DNA of 41,822 nucleotides from Desulfobacterales bacterium (GTDB taxonomy: Bacteria > Desulfobacterota > Desulfobacteria > Desulfobacterales > JAQWFD01): the NCBI GenBank assembly GCA_028704555.1, contig JAQWFD010000037.1, positions 1-41,822 of the forward strand. Reading direction: 5' to 3'. Positions 8,727-18,385 of this stretch are shown here, piece after piece. Numbering within the stretch: the first letter of the stretch is position 1; the number at the start of each line of letters is the position of its first letter. The position numbers were made by a program, and so were the translations under genes. The notes below the pieces were generated by a model that was given only the letters and a program-made list of their open reading frames with translations, was not told where the DNA came from and searched no databases.

Positions 8727-9580
8727 TTGAGATCGAATGCCTGTAATCTTTTTAAGGCGAATTCGTGGCCTTTTTGGGTTCCCATCAACACCCCATTGAT
8801 GCATCTGAAATCAGGAAGATTGTATTTGTAAATTTCTCCTGAAAACGTGGTCATTCTTCCCCCGGCTTCGTGAATAATAACATCCGCGGCCGCTATGTCC
8901 CAGAACTTTGGGACCGATTTCATTTTGTCTGATTTTGGAAGTATCGGGTATATTTCTCCTTGATTATTCAGAATAAACAAAGCTTTTACTACGGCTGACT
9001 CTATTGGCTTTCTTTTAAACCGGTGATGAGGATCGATCGCATCCAGAGCCCTTTGATAATCCGGACGGTGGATTGAGTTACGACTGCAAAGAATCGTGTG
9101 AATAGAATCTTTTTTCCCTGAATCAACCTTTAGTCCATTCAGATAAGTTCCTTCCCCTTTGACCGCCCATGCAATCAAATTTTGAGCGGGTGCATAAAGC
9201 ACCCCTACTACCGGACGTCCATTTTCAACCAGGGCGATTGAAATGCCGAAGCATCCTGTTTTCTTTTTATATCCCATTGTTCCGTCAATCGGGTCAATTA
9301 TCCATATTCGTTCTGCGTCGTACCAGAATTTGTCCGGTTCGGTTTCCTCGGTTAGCAGCTGATCTTCGGGCCATACCTGCCGAAAGTAATTGCTGACCAT
9401 AAGATCGATTTTGGTATCGACTTCCGTGAAAATGCCAGCTTCAGGCGGCAAATTATTGCCTTTTTCGAATACCTCGTAATCAAGGTCGTAATAATGGAGC
9501 ATCACAGATCCTGCCATATGAGCCACGGATACCGCACCATTTAATTCTTTCCTGTATCTTTTTGAAATCAGTTCATACAT
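8690..9580 (-). CDS. Inositol monophosphatase / CysQ-family phosphatase
   Basis: 296 residues. The metal-dependent, lithium-sensitive phosphatase signatures are present: TEVDTKID, the acidic pair in LLTEETEPD, WIIDPIDGTMGYKKKTGCF and, near the C-terminus, FWDIAAADVIIHEAGG. The family dephosphorylates inositol-1-phosphate, 3'-phosphoadenosine-5'-phosphate (CysQ/BPNT) or fructose-1,6-bisphosphate; the sequence alone does not decide. A PAP phosphatase role would suit sulfur metabolism, but sulfate reducers use APS directly, so I leave the substrate open. It faces the uptake operon tail to tail and overlaps it by 37 bases, which makes mutual transcriptional interference possible. Confidence 0.85.
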   Translation of the reverse strand: MYELISKRYRKELNGAVSVAHMAGSVMLHYYDLDYEVFEKGNNLPPEAGIFTEVDTKIDLMVSNYFRQVWPEDQLLTEETEPDKFWYDAERIWIIDPIDGTMGYKKKTGCFGISIALVENGRPVVGVLYAPAQNLIAWAVKGEGTYLNGLKVDSGKKDSIHTILCSRNSIHRPDYQRALDAIDPHHRFKRKPIESAVVKALFILNNQGEIYPILPKSDKMKSVPKFWDIAAADVIIHEAGGRMTTFSGEIYKYNLPDFRCINGVLMGTQKGHEFALKRLQAFDLNQGKSFRESIPG

Positions 9581-10020
9581 GGTTGAGATACCATTCCGGG
9601 TTTTAATTAAATAGAATAGAAATTTTCGGGCATGCTCATAACTGCGGCCATAACGTCGTGTATGGCTTCAGTTATTGATCAAGCCCGAATTTTGCTTCGT
9701 CATGCGGCGCTGCACGGCTCTCGTCCATGCTCATAAAAATGTGAACAAACCGAGCTTGTGGATTCACCGCGCGTCTTTCCGCGTGACCGGATTCCTGCCA
9801 TACCAGTTTTTTATAGCATTATCCGATCATCAAGGGAAGCGGTGGATGAAACGTATCCAGTCATTTATTCTCAACATCAGCGAGAGAACATTCATATTGA
9901 ACAAAATTTATCGGTCCATGTGCATTTAGGACTTGCCAAGCCTGAATATATAATATATTGAACGTCATAATGTGAGAGATGTGAAACATTCCCCGTTTTA
10001 AGCGATATTCATCATCTGAT
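9581..10020. other. Intergenic region without a supportable gene
   Basis: It contains the presumed promoter of the minus-strand phosphatase and about 400 bases without coding character; short open frames between 9675 and 9961 have no recognisable sequence features. The 11-mer CATGCTCATAA occurs twice (near 9631 and 9727). Immediately to the right the 450-bp tandem duplication begins. Confidence 0.5.
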
Positions 10021-10099
10021 TTATTTCCCTTTTAGAGTACTATTTATCATTTATGTATATTTCTGTACTATTCAGGCGGACTATAAAAATGTGAAGGTC

Positions 10100-10212
10100 C
10101 GATAAAGGGGGGTCACATATAACCTTATGAGACTCTTTCTGGCTTTGTGTTTGAAATCAGAGGCCAGTGGGGTTTTAGGCAAGCAACCCATAACTAATAC
10201 AGAAGAAGATTA
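10100..10212 (+). promoter_or_regulatory. Conserved structured leader of the 56-residue protein, copy 1
   Basis: The leader can fold CTGGC (10139-10143) with GCCAG (10163-10167), immediately followed by a GGGTT (10170-10174)/AACCC (10185-10189) hairpin. The same two stems are preserved in the second copy, where the substitutions fall in loops. It ends eight bases before the start codon in a GAAGAAGA purine tract. It does not fit the c-di-GMP-I, glycine or fluoride consensus as I know them. Function not known. Confidence 0.4.
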
Positions 10213-10383
10213 ATGGAAGAAACAAAAAGAAAACAGATTGAAGCCAAATTGTACCAGATGATTGCACAGGCCGATCAGGCAAAAAACGAAAAATCATCCG
10301 TCAACAGAAAATCCTTCGGTGTAACCGTCATACGCCGCCGCAAGGGAAATCCGGATTTACATATCGCCAGAGAAAACGTCTGA
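10213..10383 (+). CDS. 56-residue basic protein of unknown function, copy 1
   Basis: ATG at 10213, stop TGA at 10381. The N-terminal half is helical and charged (MEETKRKQIEAKLYQMIAQA); the C-terminal half is basic and probably beta-rich (KSFGVTVIRRRKGNPDLHIA). The paralog at 10663 differs at only three residues (T4A, A18V, S29P). I do not recognise the family. Retention of two intact frames and a purine-rich AGAAGAAGA ribosome site seven bases upstream supports translation. It stands alone with its own leader and no neighbour in the same operon. Confidence 0.6.
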   Translation: MEETKRKQIEAKLYQMIAQADQAKNEKSSVNRKSFGVTVIRRRKGNPDLHIARENV

Positions 10384-10470
10384 AATCCATCGGACCTCAG
10401 ACCGACAGCGAATGCTGTAAACGCCTTCTCGACTGAAATATAAAATTCAAGGCCGCAGGCGGTAGCCATC

Positions 10471-10890
10471 TTATATCCCTTTTTTTGAATCCCATTTATT
10501 ATTTATGTATACCCCTGTACAAAACAGACGGGCTATTAAAATATGAAGGTCTGATAAAGGGATCACCTATAACCTTATGAGACTCTTTCTGGCTTTATGT
10601 TTAAAATCGGAGGCCAGTGGGGTTTTAGGCAGGCAACCCATAACTAATACAGAAGAAGATTAATGGAAGAAGCAAAAAGAAAACAGATTGAAGCCAAATT
10701 GTACCAGATGATTGTACAGGCCGATCAGGCAAAAAACGAAAAATCACCCGTCAACAGAAAATCCTTCGGTGTAACCGTCATACGCCGCCGCAAGGGAAAT
10801 CCGGATTTACATATCGCCAGAGAAAACGTCTGAAATCCATCGGACCTCAGACCGGCAGGGAATGTTGAAATCGGCTTCTTGACAGAAATA
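10471..10890 (+). repeat. Tandem duplication, copy 2
   Basis: Second copy of the unit at 10021-10440. It begins with a TTATATCCCTTTTT tract matching TTATTTCCCTTTT in copy 1 and ends at GACAGAAATA matching GACTGAAATA. The two units are separated by about 30 unrelated bases. The arrangement indicates a duplication old enough to have allowed divergence at the edges but not over the leader and gene. Confidence 0.9.
10663..10833 (+). CDS. 56-residue basic protein of unknown function, copy 2
   Basis: ATG at 10663, TGA at 10831. Identical to copy 1 except A4, V18 and P29. All three differences are non-synonymous, so the pair gives no evidence of protein-level purifying selection; the count is too small to decide. 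Its leader (about 10550-10662) keeps both stems described for copy 1. Unknown function; the RRRKG cluster would allow nucleic-acid binding, but that is speculation. Confidence 0.6.
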   Translation: MEEAKRKQIEAKLYQMIVQADQAKNEKSPVNRKSFGVTVIRRRKGNPDLHIARENV

Positions 10891-11240
10891 TCCTACCGGA
10901 AATACTCATCGGTGTATCCGGAAATGGTTGTTTTTTGAATGTCAGGCTGAGATGTTGATTTTCAACAACTTAATGTATTACCTGAAGGTAAAAAACTCAT
11001 CTCATTTCCGGATGGACGATTATTCATCAGATTTTATACAATCATCCGCAACGGTTATATAAGTATTATTTACGCTTTCATAGACCCTTACAATTTTTGA
11101 CATCCGACAGAACCTCAGGATATCATGGATAAATTGCAGCCAGGACATGCGCATGATAAATGCAAGATGCGTAACGATGATTGCGGAATGCCGCAGGGGA
11201 AGCGCCCCATGCCTGCCCCGTTTTATCGAATTATTCTGAT
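10891..11240. other. Intergenic region before hrpB
   Basis: No gene is supportable. It holds AT-rich stretches (10950-11040) that could contain the hrpB promoter. I see no strong hairpin with a T-run that would end the preceding small gene. Confidence 0.45.
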
Positions 11241-13787
11241 ATGGCTGACCACCTTCCGATAGAGCAGGTAATACCTGACATACGCCGGGCGCTTGAAACC
11301 GGGCGTTGTGCGGTGGTTCAGGCACCACCCGGCGCCGGGAAAACGACTCTCGTGCCCCTGGCGCTTCTTGAGGCGCCCTGGCTGAACGGACAGAACATCG
11401 TAATGCTCGAACCCCGTCGGCTGGCCGTAAGGGCTTCGGCAAACCGTATGGCAGATTTGCTGAAAGAATCCGTAGGGCACACCGTGGGGTATCATATCCG
11501 GATGGAACGAAGGGCCGGGCCCCAGACACGGATCGAGGTGGTCACCGAGGGAATATTGACCCGCCGCATTCAGGCAGACCCGTCTCTGAAGGGAACGGGC
11601 CTTGTCATCTTTGACGAGTTTCATGAGCGAAATTTGAACAGTGATCTGGGGCTGGCCCTGTGCCTGGAGATCCGGGAGGCGCTGCGCGATGACCTGAGGA
11701 TTCTGGTGATGTCCGCCACCCTGGATGCCGCTCCGGTGTCCGAACTCATGGGAAATGCGCCGATGATCGAATCCGTTGGCAAAAGCTGGCCGGTTGACAC
11801 CCGATATCTTCCAATGAGAAGGGACAGCCGGGATGCCGGTGCGGTTGAACGGGCGTGTGCCGGTGCGATCAGGCAGGCGCTTTCCGAAGCAGCGGGCGAT
11901 ATGCTCGTGTTTCTTCCGGGAGCAGGGGAAATCCGGCGAGTGAGATCGCTCTTGTGCAATGCCGTACCCATGGACCATGTCTCTGTTCTGCCGCTTTACG
12001 GAAATCTTTCAGCAAAGGAGCAGGATGCGGCCATTGCCCCGTCTGTTCCGGGCCACCGCAAGGTGGTTCTGGCCACCTCCATTGCCGAGACGTCTCTGAC
12101 CATCGACGGTATCCGGATCGTAATCGATTCCGGGCTCATGAGGATTCCACGGTTTTTTCCGGGTACGGGCATGAGCCGTCTTGAGACGGTACCCGTATCA
12201 AGGGCCTCGGCAGATCAGCGAAAGGGCAGGGCGGGACGAACGGCTCCCGGCATCTGCTACCGGCTCTGGCCGCAGGAAAGCCACCCCATGCTCAGGGCAT
12301 TCAACTCTCCGGAAATATTGAGCACTGATCTGGCACGGCTTGCCCTTGAGCTTACCGTGTGGGGCGTATCAAATCCGGCAGATCTCAAGTGGCTGGACCC
12401 GCCGCCGGAAGGGGCCTTTGCTCAGGCCCGGGCCCTGTTAAAGAGCTTGGGTGCGCTCTCCCCTGACGGGGCCATCACCTCCCACGGAAAAAAACTGGCA
12501 GCGCTCGGAATTCACCCGCGATTCGGCCACATGATCCTGAAGGCAAAACAGACGGGGGCCGGTGCACTGGCCTGCCGCATTGCAGCGCTGATGGGTGAGC
12601 GTGATGTCCTGTCCTTTGCAGACGGTTTGCGCAATGCCGATATTCGGCTTCGCCTCGAGATGATAGACGCCGTGATCCATAAAAAGGCGCCTGACATGCA
12701 GGGCGTTTCAGTCAACCGTGCGGGCATCTTGGCAATCATAAAAAACGAGCGAAAACTGGAAAACGATCTTGGCATACGGCCGGAAAAAATCGATATCGGC
12801 CAGGCAGGTGAACTTCTTGCCCTTGCCTTTCCGGAACGGATCGCCATGGCAAGGCCCGGACAAAACGGCGAGTACCGAATGGCATCGGGTTCCGGTGCAT
12901 TTTTCGACGAAACCGGGTCCTTTTCTTCAGAAAAATTTATAGTGGCTGCCGATCTGGACGGTAACCGGAAAAATGCCAGGATCTATCTTGCCGCTGCATA
13001 CACGGAAAAAGCGCTTGAGAGGGATTTTGGCCATCTGCTTGAAACTCGGGAAACGGTGGCATGGGACAAAGCGGCGGGGGCTGTTGTGGCAATAAAAGAG
13101 CGGATATACGGGCAGCTGGTATTAAAAGAAGCGCCCCTGGCAGATCCCGATCCGGAGGCGATCGCCGCTGAGATGATGCGCGGCATCCGGCAGCGGGGCA
13201 TCAATTGCCTTCCCTGGAACAAAAAGCTTCGACACTGGCAGGCAAGGGTGGTATTTTTAAAGAAAAACGGCGGTTTTCTGGATCTACCCGACCTGACGGA
13301 TACCGCGCTTTGCCTTTCTCTGGAATCCTGGCTGCGGCCCTTTCTTTCCGGTATTTCATCAGCCAGCCATCTTAAACAGATAGACCTGAAATACGCGCTC
13401 CAGTCCATGCTCACCTGGGAGCAGCAGCAGCTGATCGAACAGCAGGCCCCGACGCATCTGACAGTTCCCAGCGGATCGAGGATTCCCCTGGATTACGGAG
13501 AACTCTCAGCCGGGCCTGTCGGGTCTCCGATTCTTGCTGTCCGCCTGCAGGAAATGTTCGGATTGGAGCAGACGCCCCGAATCGCAGGGGGAAGGATTCC
13601 GGTCACGCTTCACCTCCTGTCACCGGCCGGCCGGCCCGTACAGGTGACCTGCGATCTGAAAAGTTTCTGGAAAAATACATACCCGGATGTAAAAAAGGAC
13701 CTGAAAGGGCGTTATCCCAAACACTACTGGCCCGATGATCCTTATACTGCCGAACCGACAAACAGAACCCGGCCCGGAGGGCGATAA
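11241..13787 (+). CDS. hrpB: ATP-dependent RNA helicase HrpB
   Basis: 848 residues from ATG 11241; an earlier in-frame ATG at 11181 would add 20 residues without family similarity. Walker [10 protein letters not shown] at residues 28-36, DEFH box (DEFHERN, 125-131), the SAT motif in [23 protein letters not shown] and the [18 protein letters not shown] helicase motif VI are all present. The C-terminal HrpB domain ends with [26 protein letters not shown], the typical tail. Length is normal for the DEAH/DExH HrpB family. Its physiological RNA target is not established in most bacteria. The GIY-YIG gene follows after 17 bases. Confidence 0.93.
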   Translation: MADHLPIEQVIPDIRRALETGRCAVVQAPPGAGKTTLVPLALLEAPWLNGQNIVMLEPRRLAVRASANRMADLLKESVGHTVGYHIRMERRAGPQTRIEVVTEGILTRRIQADPSLKGTGLVIFDEFHERNLNSDLGLALCLEIREALRDDLRILVMSATLDAAPVSELMGNAPMIESVGKSWPVDTRYLPMRRDSRDAGAVERACAGAIRQALSEAAGDMLVFLPGAGEIRRVRSLLCNAVPMDHVSVLPLYGNLSAKEQDAAIAPSVPGHRKVVLATSIAETSLTIDGIRIVIDSGLMRIPRFFPGTGMSRLETVPVSRASADQRKGRAGRTAPGICYRLWPQESHPMLRAFNSPEILSTDLARLALELTVWGVSNPADLKWLDPPPEGAFAQARALLKSLGALSPDGAITSHGKKLAALGIHPRFGHMILKAKQTGAGALACRIAALMGERDVLSFADGLRNADIRLRLEMIDAVIHKKAPDMQGVSVNRAGILAIIKNERKLENDLGIRPEKIDIGQAGELLALAFPERIAMARPGQNGEYRMASGSGAFFDETGSFSSEKFIVAADLDGNRKNARIYLAAAYTEKALERDFGHLLETRETVAWDKAAGAVVAIKERIYGQLVLKEAPLADPDPEAIAAEMMRGIRQRGINCLPWNKKLRHWQARVVFLKKNGGFLDLPDLTDTALCLSLESWLRPFLSGISSASHLKQIDLKYALQSMLTWEQQQLIEQQAPTHLTVPSGSRIPLDYGELSAGPVGSPILAVRLQEMFGLEQTPRIAGGRIPVTLHLLSPAGRPVQVTCDLKSFWKNTYPDVKKDLKGRYPKHYWPDDPYTAEPTNRTRPGGR

Positions 13788-13804
13788 AACAAATACTGGA
13801 TCTG

Positions 13805-14083
13805 ATGAACAAAGACCTCATGAACTGGAACGTTTATTTGTTACGATGCGCGGACAATTCCCTGTACTGCGGAATTACAAAGGATCTGGATGTCCGTATT
13901 GCAACGCATAATGCCGGTAAAGGCGCAAAATATACAAAATCGCGACTGCCGGTTGAACTGGTATGTGCCTGCAGTGATCTGTCCAGAAGCGAAGCACTCA
14001 AACTGGAGCATTCCATCAAACAACTGCCGGCCAATCAGAAGATTGAAGCACTGGCTCATGGCAAAAAACACCCCCCTCGGTAA
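13805..14083 (+). CDS. GIY-YIG domain protein (YhbQ-type)
   Basis: 92 residues. The core is [30 protein letters not shown], where VYLL and YCGIT correspond to the GIY and YIG elements, followed by [15 protein letters not shown]. These small stand-alone GIY-YIG proteins are putative structure-specific nucleases. ATG 13820 is an equally possible start; neither has a clear ribosome site, and translation may be coupled to hrpB, which ends 17 bases upstream. Confidence 0.85.
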   Translation: MNKDLMNWNVYLLRCADNSLYCGITKDLDVRIATHNAGKGAKYTKSRLPVELVCACSDLSRSEALKLEHSIKQLPANQKIEALAHGKKHPPR

Positions 14084-14129
14084 CCCTCAACTGATAAGGA
14101 CTCACTCAGAAACAACAAAGGAGGCATGC

Positions 14130-14864
14130 ATGTTCAACTTTATACTGACCATCGTTTCTGTTTTATGTTTTGCGGTCCCGGGTGCGGCTCAAAACCGGTT
14201 TGAGACCGATGTCTTTGATACATCCACCGGTGAACTTCGCATCACGTTTGTCGGACACGGCACGCTGCTTCTGACCGTGAATGGAAAGGTCATCCATGTG
14301 GATCCATATGGCAGCCTTGCGGATTATTCCGGATTTCCGAAGGCGGATATCATCCTGATCACTCACGAACACCGCGATCATCTGGACCCGCAGGCCATCA
14401 AAACGGTGCGGACCGAACGTACCGACATTGTCCTGACGCAAACCTGTTCCCGGCAGATTTCGGGCGGCATTATCATGAAAAACGGCGATGTTCGGACGGT
14501 TCAGGGCATACGGATCGAAGCCGTACCGGCGTACAATTTGATCCACCGGCGCGATAACGGACAGCTCTTTCATCCTGAGGGAGAGGGAAACGGCTACATC
14601 CTCAGCTTCGGGGACAAACGGGTATATATCGCCGGTGATACCGAAAATATTCCGGAAATGAGGGCGCTTCGCGGGATTGACGTGGCCTTTCTGCCGATGA
14701 ACCTTCCATATACCATGACCCCTGAGATGGTGGCCGATGCCGCAAGGGCTTTCAAACCGGCCATCCTGTACCCGTATCATTATGGTGACACGGACCCGTC
14801 AACGCTCGTGAAACTTCTGAAGGATTCCAGAGAGATCGAAGTCCGCATCCGCCAGATGCAATAA
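14130..14864 (+). CDS. Exported metallo-beta-lactamase-fold hydrolase
   Basis: 244 residues from ATG 14130, preceded by AAAGGAGG at ideal spacing; the frame is open much further upstream but that part overlaps the GIY-YIG gene. Residues 1-20 form a signal peptide (FILTIVSVLCFAVPGAA). The metal-binding motif THEHRDHLD is at about residue 76, with further ligands in AGDTENIPEM and YPYHYGDTDP. This is the UPF0173/YtnP-like branch of MBL-fold proteins, with an unusually clear export signal. Substrate unknown. Confidence 0.85.
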   Translation: MFNFILTIVSVLCFAVPGAAQNRFETDVFDTSTGELRITFVGHGTLLLTVNGKVIHVDPYGSLADYSGFPKADIILITHEHRDHLDPQAIKTVRTERTDIVLTQTCSRQISGGIIMKNGDVRTVQGIRIEAVPAYNLIHRRDNGQLFHPEGEGNGYILSFGDKRVYIAGDTENIPEMRALRGIDVAFLPMNLPYTMTPEMVADAARAFKPAILYPYHYGDTDPSTLVKLLKDSREIEVRIRQMQ

Positions 14865-14875
14865 ACAGACTGGAA

Positions 14876-15023
14876 TCAGTCGTGAGTCGTGAGTCGTGAG
14901 TCGTGGGTTGTGAGTCATCAGTCGTGGGTCGTGAGTCATCTGACCTTCGACTTCTGATTTCTGCCCTCTGACTTCTGACTTCTGACTTCTGATTTCTGAT
15001 TTCTGACCTCTGACCTCTGACCC
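14876..15023. repeat. 7-bp-period short tandem repeats (two opposed blocks)
   Basis: The left block (14876-14939) is built from degenerate GTCGTGA units. The right block (14940-15023) is built from TTCTGAC/TTCTGAT/CTCTGAC units and ends in CCCTTAACCCTTAAC. The two blocks are roughly complementary to each other (GTCGTGA against TTCTGAC), so the tract could fold into a long imperfect hairpin. It lies exactly between the convergent MBL-fold gene and recQ, where a bidirectional terminator would be expected. Confidence 0.9.
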
Positions 15024-15034
15024 TTAACCCTTAA

Positions 15035-16858
15035 CTATTTTTTTATCGCTTCAAGGAACGCCGCCCCGTACTGTTCGGCTTTGCGCTCGCCAATGCCGGT
15101 AATTTCAAGGAGTTGATCCCGGCTCTCCGGGCGGCGGACCGCCATTTCTTTCAGGGTTTTGTCGTGGAAAATAACATAGGGCGGCACACTGAGCTGCTTT
15201 GAAATTTCGAGTCTAAGACTTCGCAGTTTTTCGAACAGGTTACGATCCCTCTGGTTTTCCAGATCAGACACCGGGCGTACGGATGATTTTCCGGCTTTTT
15301 TCTCCCCGACCGGTTTGATCGGCCGGGGATCCCTTCTAAACTCAACGGTCTGTCCGCCCTTTAAAACGCCCCAGCTTTTTTCGGTGAGACGGAAACCGGA
15401 AATATCCGTCATGTTGACGGACAGCATTCCGGCTGCCAGAAGCTGACGAAATACCGATCGCCATTGGCTGATTGAAAGCTCTTTGCCGACACCAAATGTT
15501 TTGAGGGCGTCATGGTTCAGAACCTGAACCCGTTGCGTAAAATTTCCTGTCAGAACATCGGTCAGATGCGCGGCTCCAAAAAGCTGTCCAGTCCGATACA
15601 CGCAGGAGAGCGCTTTTTGTGCCGCCACGGTTCCATCCCAGGTGTCCGCCGGTTGAATGCAGTTGTCGCAGTTGTTACAGCCTGCCGGATAGTTTTCTCC
15701 AAAATAGCCCAGCAGCATGCGCCGTCTGCACTCAACGGATTCACAGTAGCCGAGCAATGCCTCGAGTTTTCTGCCCTGGATGCGTTTGAATGCTTCATCT
15801 CCGTCGGAACTGTCCAGCAGCTTTCTCATGGACACCACATCGGACAGGGCGTAAACCATCCATGCATCGGCAGGCTGGCCATCCCTGCCGGCCCGTCCGG
15901 TTTCCTGATAATAGGCTTCCATGCTTGACGGCAGATCCAGATGGGCGACAAATCTCACATCCGGTTTGTCGATTCCCATGCCAAACGCAATCGTGGCGAC
16001 AATGACAACGGCATCATCCCGGAGAAACCGGCGCTGATTCTCACTGCGTATCCGCGGATCCAGACCGGCGTGATAGGGCAGAGCGTCAATGCCCTTCTGC
16101 CGGAGCCATTCGGCTGTCCCGTCGGTGCGGTTACGTGTCCGGACGTATACGATACCCGACTGGTCCGGATGCTCATGGTGAATGAAATCATACAGCTGTT
16201 TTTTCCCGTTGGTTTTCAGTTGAATCCGGTAGCAGATGTTAGGCCGGTCAAAACTGGAAATAAACGATCGCGCTTCAACCAGATCGAGCCGTTGAACAAT
16301 GTCGTTGCGTGTGATGGGATCGGCGGTTGCGGTAAGGGCGATTCGCGGTACCCCCGGAAATTTTCGGGTCATCTCTGCGATCCGGAGGTATTCGGGTCTG
16401 AAATCGTGACCCCACTGAGATACACAGTGCGCTTCGTCGATTGCAAACAGCGCGATCGGAATTTTTTCCAGAAACCGCTGAAATCGTTCGGTATGAAGGC
16501 GTTCGGGCGCAACATACAGGATATCGGTCCGGCCGGCCATCACCATGGCCTCGACCTGCCTGACGGCATCTGCATCCAGGCTTGAATTCAGAACTGCCGC
16601 CCGGATGCCGTTTTGCAGCAGAGATTCCACCTGGTTCTGCATCAGCGCGATCAGAGGGGAAATAACCAGTCCGACGCCTTTGCTGATGATGGACGGAATC
16701 TGATAACAGATGGACTTTCCGCTGCCGGTCGGCATCAGCACAAACGCGTCCTGCCCGTTGATGACATGGTTTATGATATCAAGCTGGTGATCGCGGAAGG
16801 TTTCATAGCCGAAATATTTTCGCAGAATGGTAAACGGTGTCGGTGGGTCTGCTGACAA
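15035..16858 (-). CDS. recQ: ATP-dependent DNA helicase RecQ
   Basis: 607 residues. It begins at a TTG codon (16858) with AGAGG about eight bases upstream; no ATG is available before the conserved FTILRKYFGYETFRDHQ start. Helicase motifs: MPTGSGKSICYQ, AIDEAHCVSQWGHDFRPEY, ALTATAD and QETGRAGRDGQPA. The RQC zinc site is in CRRRMLLGYFGENYPAGCNNCDNC, followed by the winged-helix part and a C-terminal HRDC domain (LEITGIGERKAEQYG). Acts in recombination and replication-fork repair. Canonical domain order and length. Confidence 0.94.
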   Translation of the reverse strand: MSADPPTPFTILRKYFGYETFRDHQLDIINHVINGQDAFVLMPTGSGKSICYQIPSIISKGVGLVISPLIALMQNQVESLLQNGIRAAVLNSSLDADAVRQVEAMVMAGRTDILYVAPERLHTERFQRFLEKIPIALFAIDEAHCVSQWGHDFRPEYLRIAEMTRKFPGVPRIALTATADPITRNDIVQRLDLVEARSFISSFDRPNICYRIQLKTNGKKQLYDFIHHEHPDQSGIVYVRTRNRTDGTAEWLRQKGIDALPYHAGLDPRIRSENQRRFLRDDAVVIVATIAFGMGIDKPDVRFVAHLDLPSSMEAYYQETGRAGRDGQPADAWMVYALSDVVSMRKLLDSSDGDEAFKRIQGRKLEALLGYCESVECRRRMLLGYFGENYPAGCNNCDNCIQPADTWDGTVAAQKALSCVYRTGQLFGAAHLTDVLTGNFTQRVQVLNHDALKTFGVGKELSISQWRSVFRQLLAAGMLSVNMTDISGFRLTEKSWGVLKGGQTVEFRRDPRPIKPVGEKKAGKSSVRPVSDLENQRDRNLFEKLRSLRLEISKQLSVPPYVIFHDKTLKEMAVRRPESRDQLLEITGIGERKAEQYGAAFLEAIKK

Positions 16859-16965
16859 AGAAAATAACCTCTTATTTACGATAAAGGGTAAATGTGATAT
16901 TCATCTGCTATATTTAAAGTTATGCCTTAGACATATCGCTGTAACACTAAGATTTTAAAATACTT

Positions 16966-18111
16966 TCAGCATCCGGTTATAACCGCCTTCAGTCGTCTGA
17001 CCCCCTCTTCTAACGCCTCTGCATCATAATATGAAAAACTCAGGCGAAGGTGGTTTTTCAAGCTTTCGGTTGCGGAAAAGCGGTGTCCTGGCTGAAAATG
17101 AACCTGATGCTTCAGGGCCTGTTGTCGAATATGTTCGGTATCGATTTTTCCCTGCAGATGTCCCCAGATGAAAAAGCCTCCCTCGGGTTCACGAAATTGA
17201 AAAATATCCGAAAGATACTCATGAAGGGCATTGCTCAAAGCCCTGGCGCGTTCCGTATAGGTGTTTTTCAAAAAATCCAGATGCTTTCCGAGAAGGCCCA
17301 GTTCGATGACACTTCGGACCATGGCCGAGGTAAACGGATTCAATCCGCCGCTGCTGGCGAGCAGTCCGCTTTGAGTCAGCCGGCTGATCAATTTCGGTGA
17401 GGCCTGAATCCATCCCAGACGAAGTCCCGGAGCCAGAATTTTGGTAAACGAACTGACCGACAGAACGGTTCCCTGCCGGTCAAATGCCATCATGGGCGGC
17501 GGAGGGCTCGATGTATAGGCAAGCAGCTGATAGACTTCGTCGGCCACGATAAAAAACTGGTGCTTTTCACCCAAACGGACCAGTTTTTCCCGCCGGTCGG
17601 CAGGCAGGGTAGCTCCGGACGGATTATGGAAGGTGGGGATAGAATAAACAAACGCCGGCGAGTGATGCGTCAGCTGTTCCTCCAGCGCCTCGATAATCAG
17701 GCCGTTTTCATCCGCGGGGATACTGACCACATTCAAAAGCCGCGCCTGAAAAATGCGAAGCGCCAGAAAATAGGTCGGTTCTTCAACAAAGATGGTATCC
17801 CCCGGTCTGGCAAAAAACGTACAGATCAGATCCAGGCTGTTTGTTGCGCCACAGGTGATAAATAGATCGTCGGCATCTACCGGAATCTGATAGCCGTCGG
17901 TCAGGAATTCAGCCAGCACCGCCCTGAAGCAGCCACATCCCGATTCTTTTCCATAGGCCAGAAAAGAGGGGTCTGCCTGTTTTAATCGATGGTCTGCTGC
18001 CTGTTTTATGATCTCCAGGGGCAGAAGGGACACAGACGGCTGCCCGACTCCCAGATCGATCATTCCCTCCGGGATACTCAACTGCATGGTTTGACGGGTT
18101 TGAAGGGTCAT
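16966..18111 (-). CDS. PLP-dependent aminotransferase (class I, MocR/LysN-like)
   Basis: 381 residues, ATG at 18111 with AGGAGG nine bases upstream. Fold-type I aminotransferase: IPTFHNPSGATLP, FFIVADEVYQLLAY and the PLP-lysine motif SSFTKILAPGLRLGW, with the C-terminal HLRLSFSYYDAEALEEGV. It resembles 2-aminoadipate aminotransferase and the aminotransferase half of MocR regulators, but has no DNA-binding domain. Amino-acid substrate not determinable. It stands alone, with recQ 100 bases downstream on the same strand. Confidence 0.87.
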   Translation of the reverse strand: MTLQTRQTMQLSIPEGMIDLGVGQPSVSLLPLEIIKQAADHRLKQADPSFLAYGKESGCGCFRAVLAEFLTDGYQIPVDADDLFITCGATNSLDLICTFFARPGDTIFVEEPTYFLALRIFQARLLNVVSIPADENGLIIEALEEQLTHHSPAFVYSIPTFHNPSGATLPADRREKLVRLGEKHQFFIVADEVYQLLAYTSSPPPPMMAFDRQGTVLSVSSFTKILAPGLRLGWIQASPKLISRLTQSGLLASSGGLNPFTSAMVRSVIELGLLGKHLDFLKNTYTERARALSNALHEYLSDIFQFREPEGGFFIWGHLQGKIDTEHIRQQALKHQVHFQPGHRFSATESLKNHLRLSFSYYDAEALEEGVRRLKAVITGC

Positions 18112-18385
18112 ATTTTTGTACCTCCTCGGGATACGTGGACACGGATAAGGTTAACAGCGATCAGTTTCGGCAGACTGACAGCTGCTTGCCAATTGTGCAG
18201 CTTTTATGGCATTGTGCCCATTTCATGTCAATTGGAAATTGTTGTATATAAATCTGAATCGGGCGTGTGGTGAAAACGGCGGCCTCTGAACATAAATGGA
18301 TTGACCGTTATGGCTGCCGCAAGGTAAGGCAGCGGCCGATGGCTGGCGGAAAGGGTAAGATGATCGCATCCGGCATGGAGTTAAA

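Larger units (their letters stand above)
10021..10440 (+). repeat. Tandem duplication, copy 1
   Basis: About 420 bases that recur with a 450-base offset at 10471-10890. Identity is highest from the AACCTTATGAGACTCTTTCTGG segment through the small gene and 20 bases past its stop (only seven substitutions seen in roughly 270 bases). It is looser in the upstream AT-rich 90 bases and in the last 40 bases. The unit holds a promoter-like AT-rich zone, a structured leader and the 56-codon gene. Confidence 0.9.

Noticed and set aside
9675..9961. Small gene upstream of the tandem duplication
   Set aside because: Two overlapping frames have no ribosome site, no coherent composition and no recognisable motif.
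10100..10212. c-di-GMP-I (GEMM) riboswitch before the 56-residue protein
   Set aside because: The required CGCAAAG core and GNRA/tetraloop-receptor arrangement are absent; only a superficial similarity of the AGGCAAGCAACCC part was seen.
14876..15023. CRISPR array
   Set aside because: The units are 7 bases long, contiguous and degenerate, with no spacers and no cas genes nearby.
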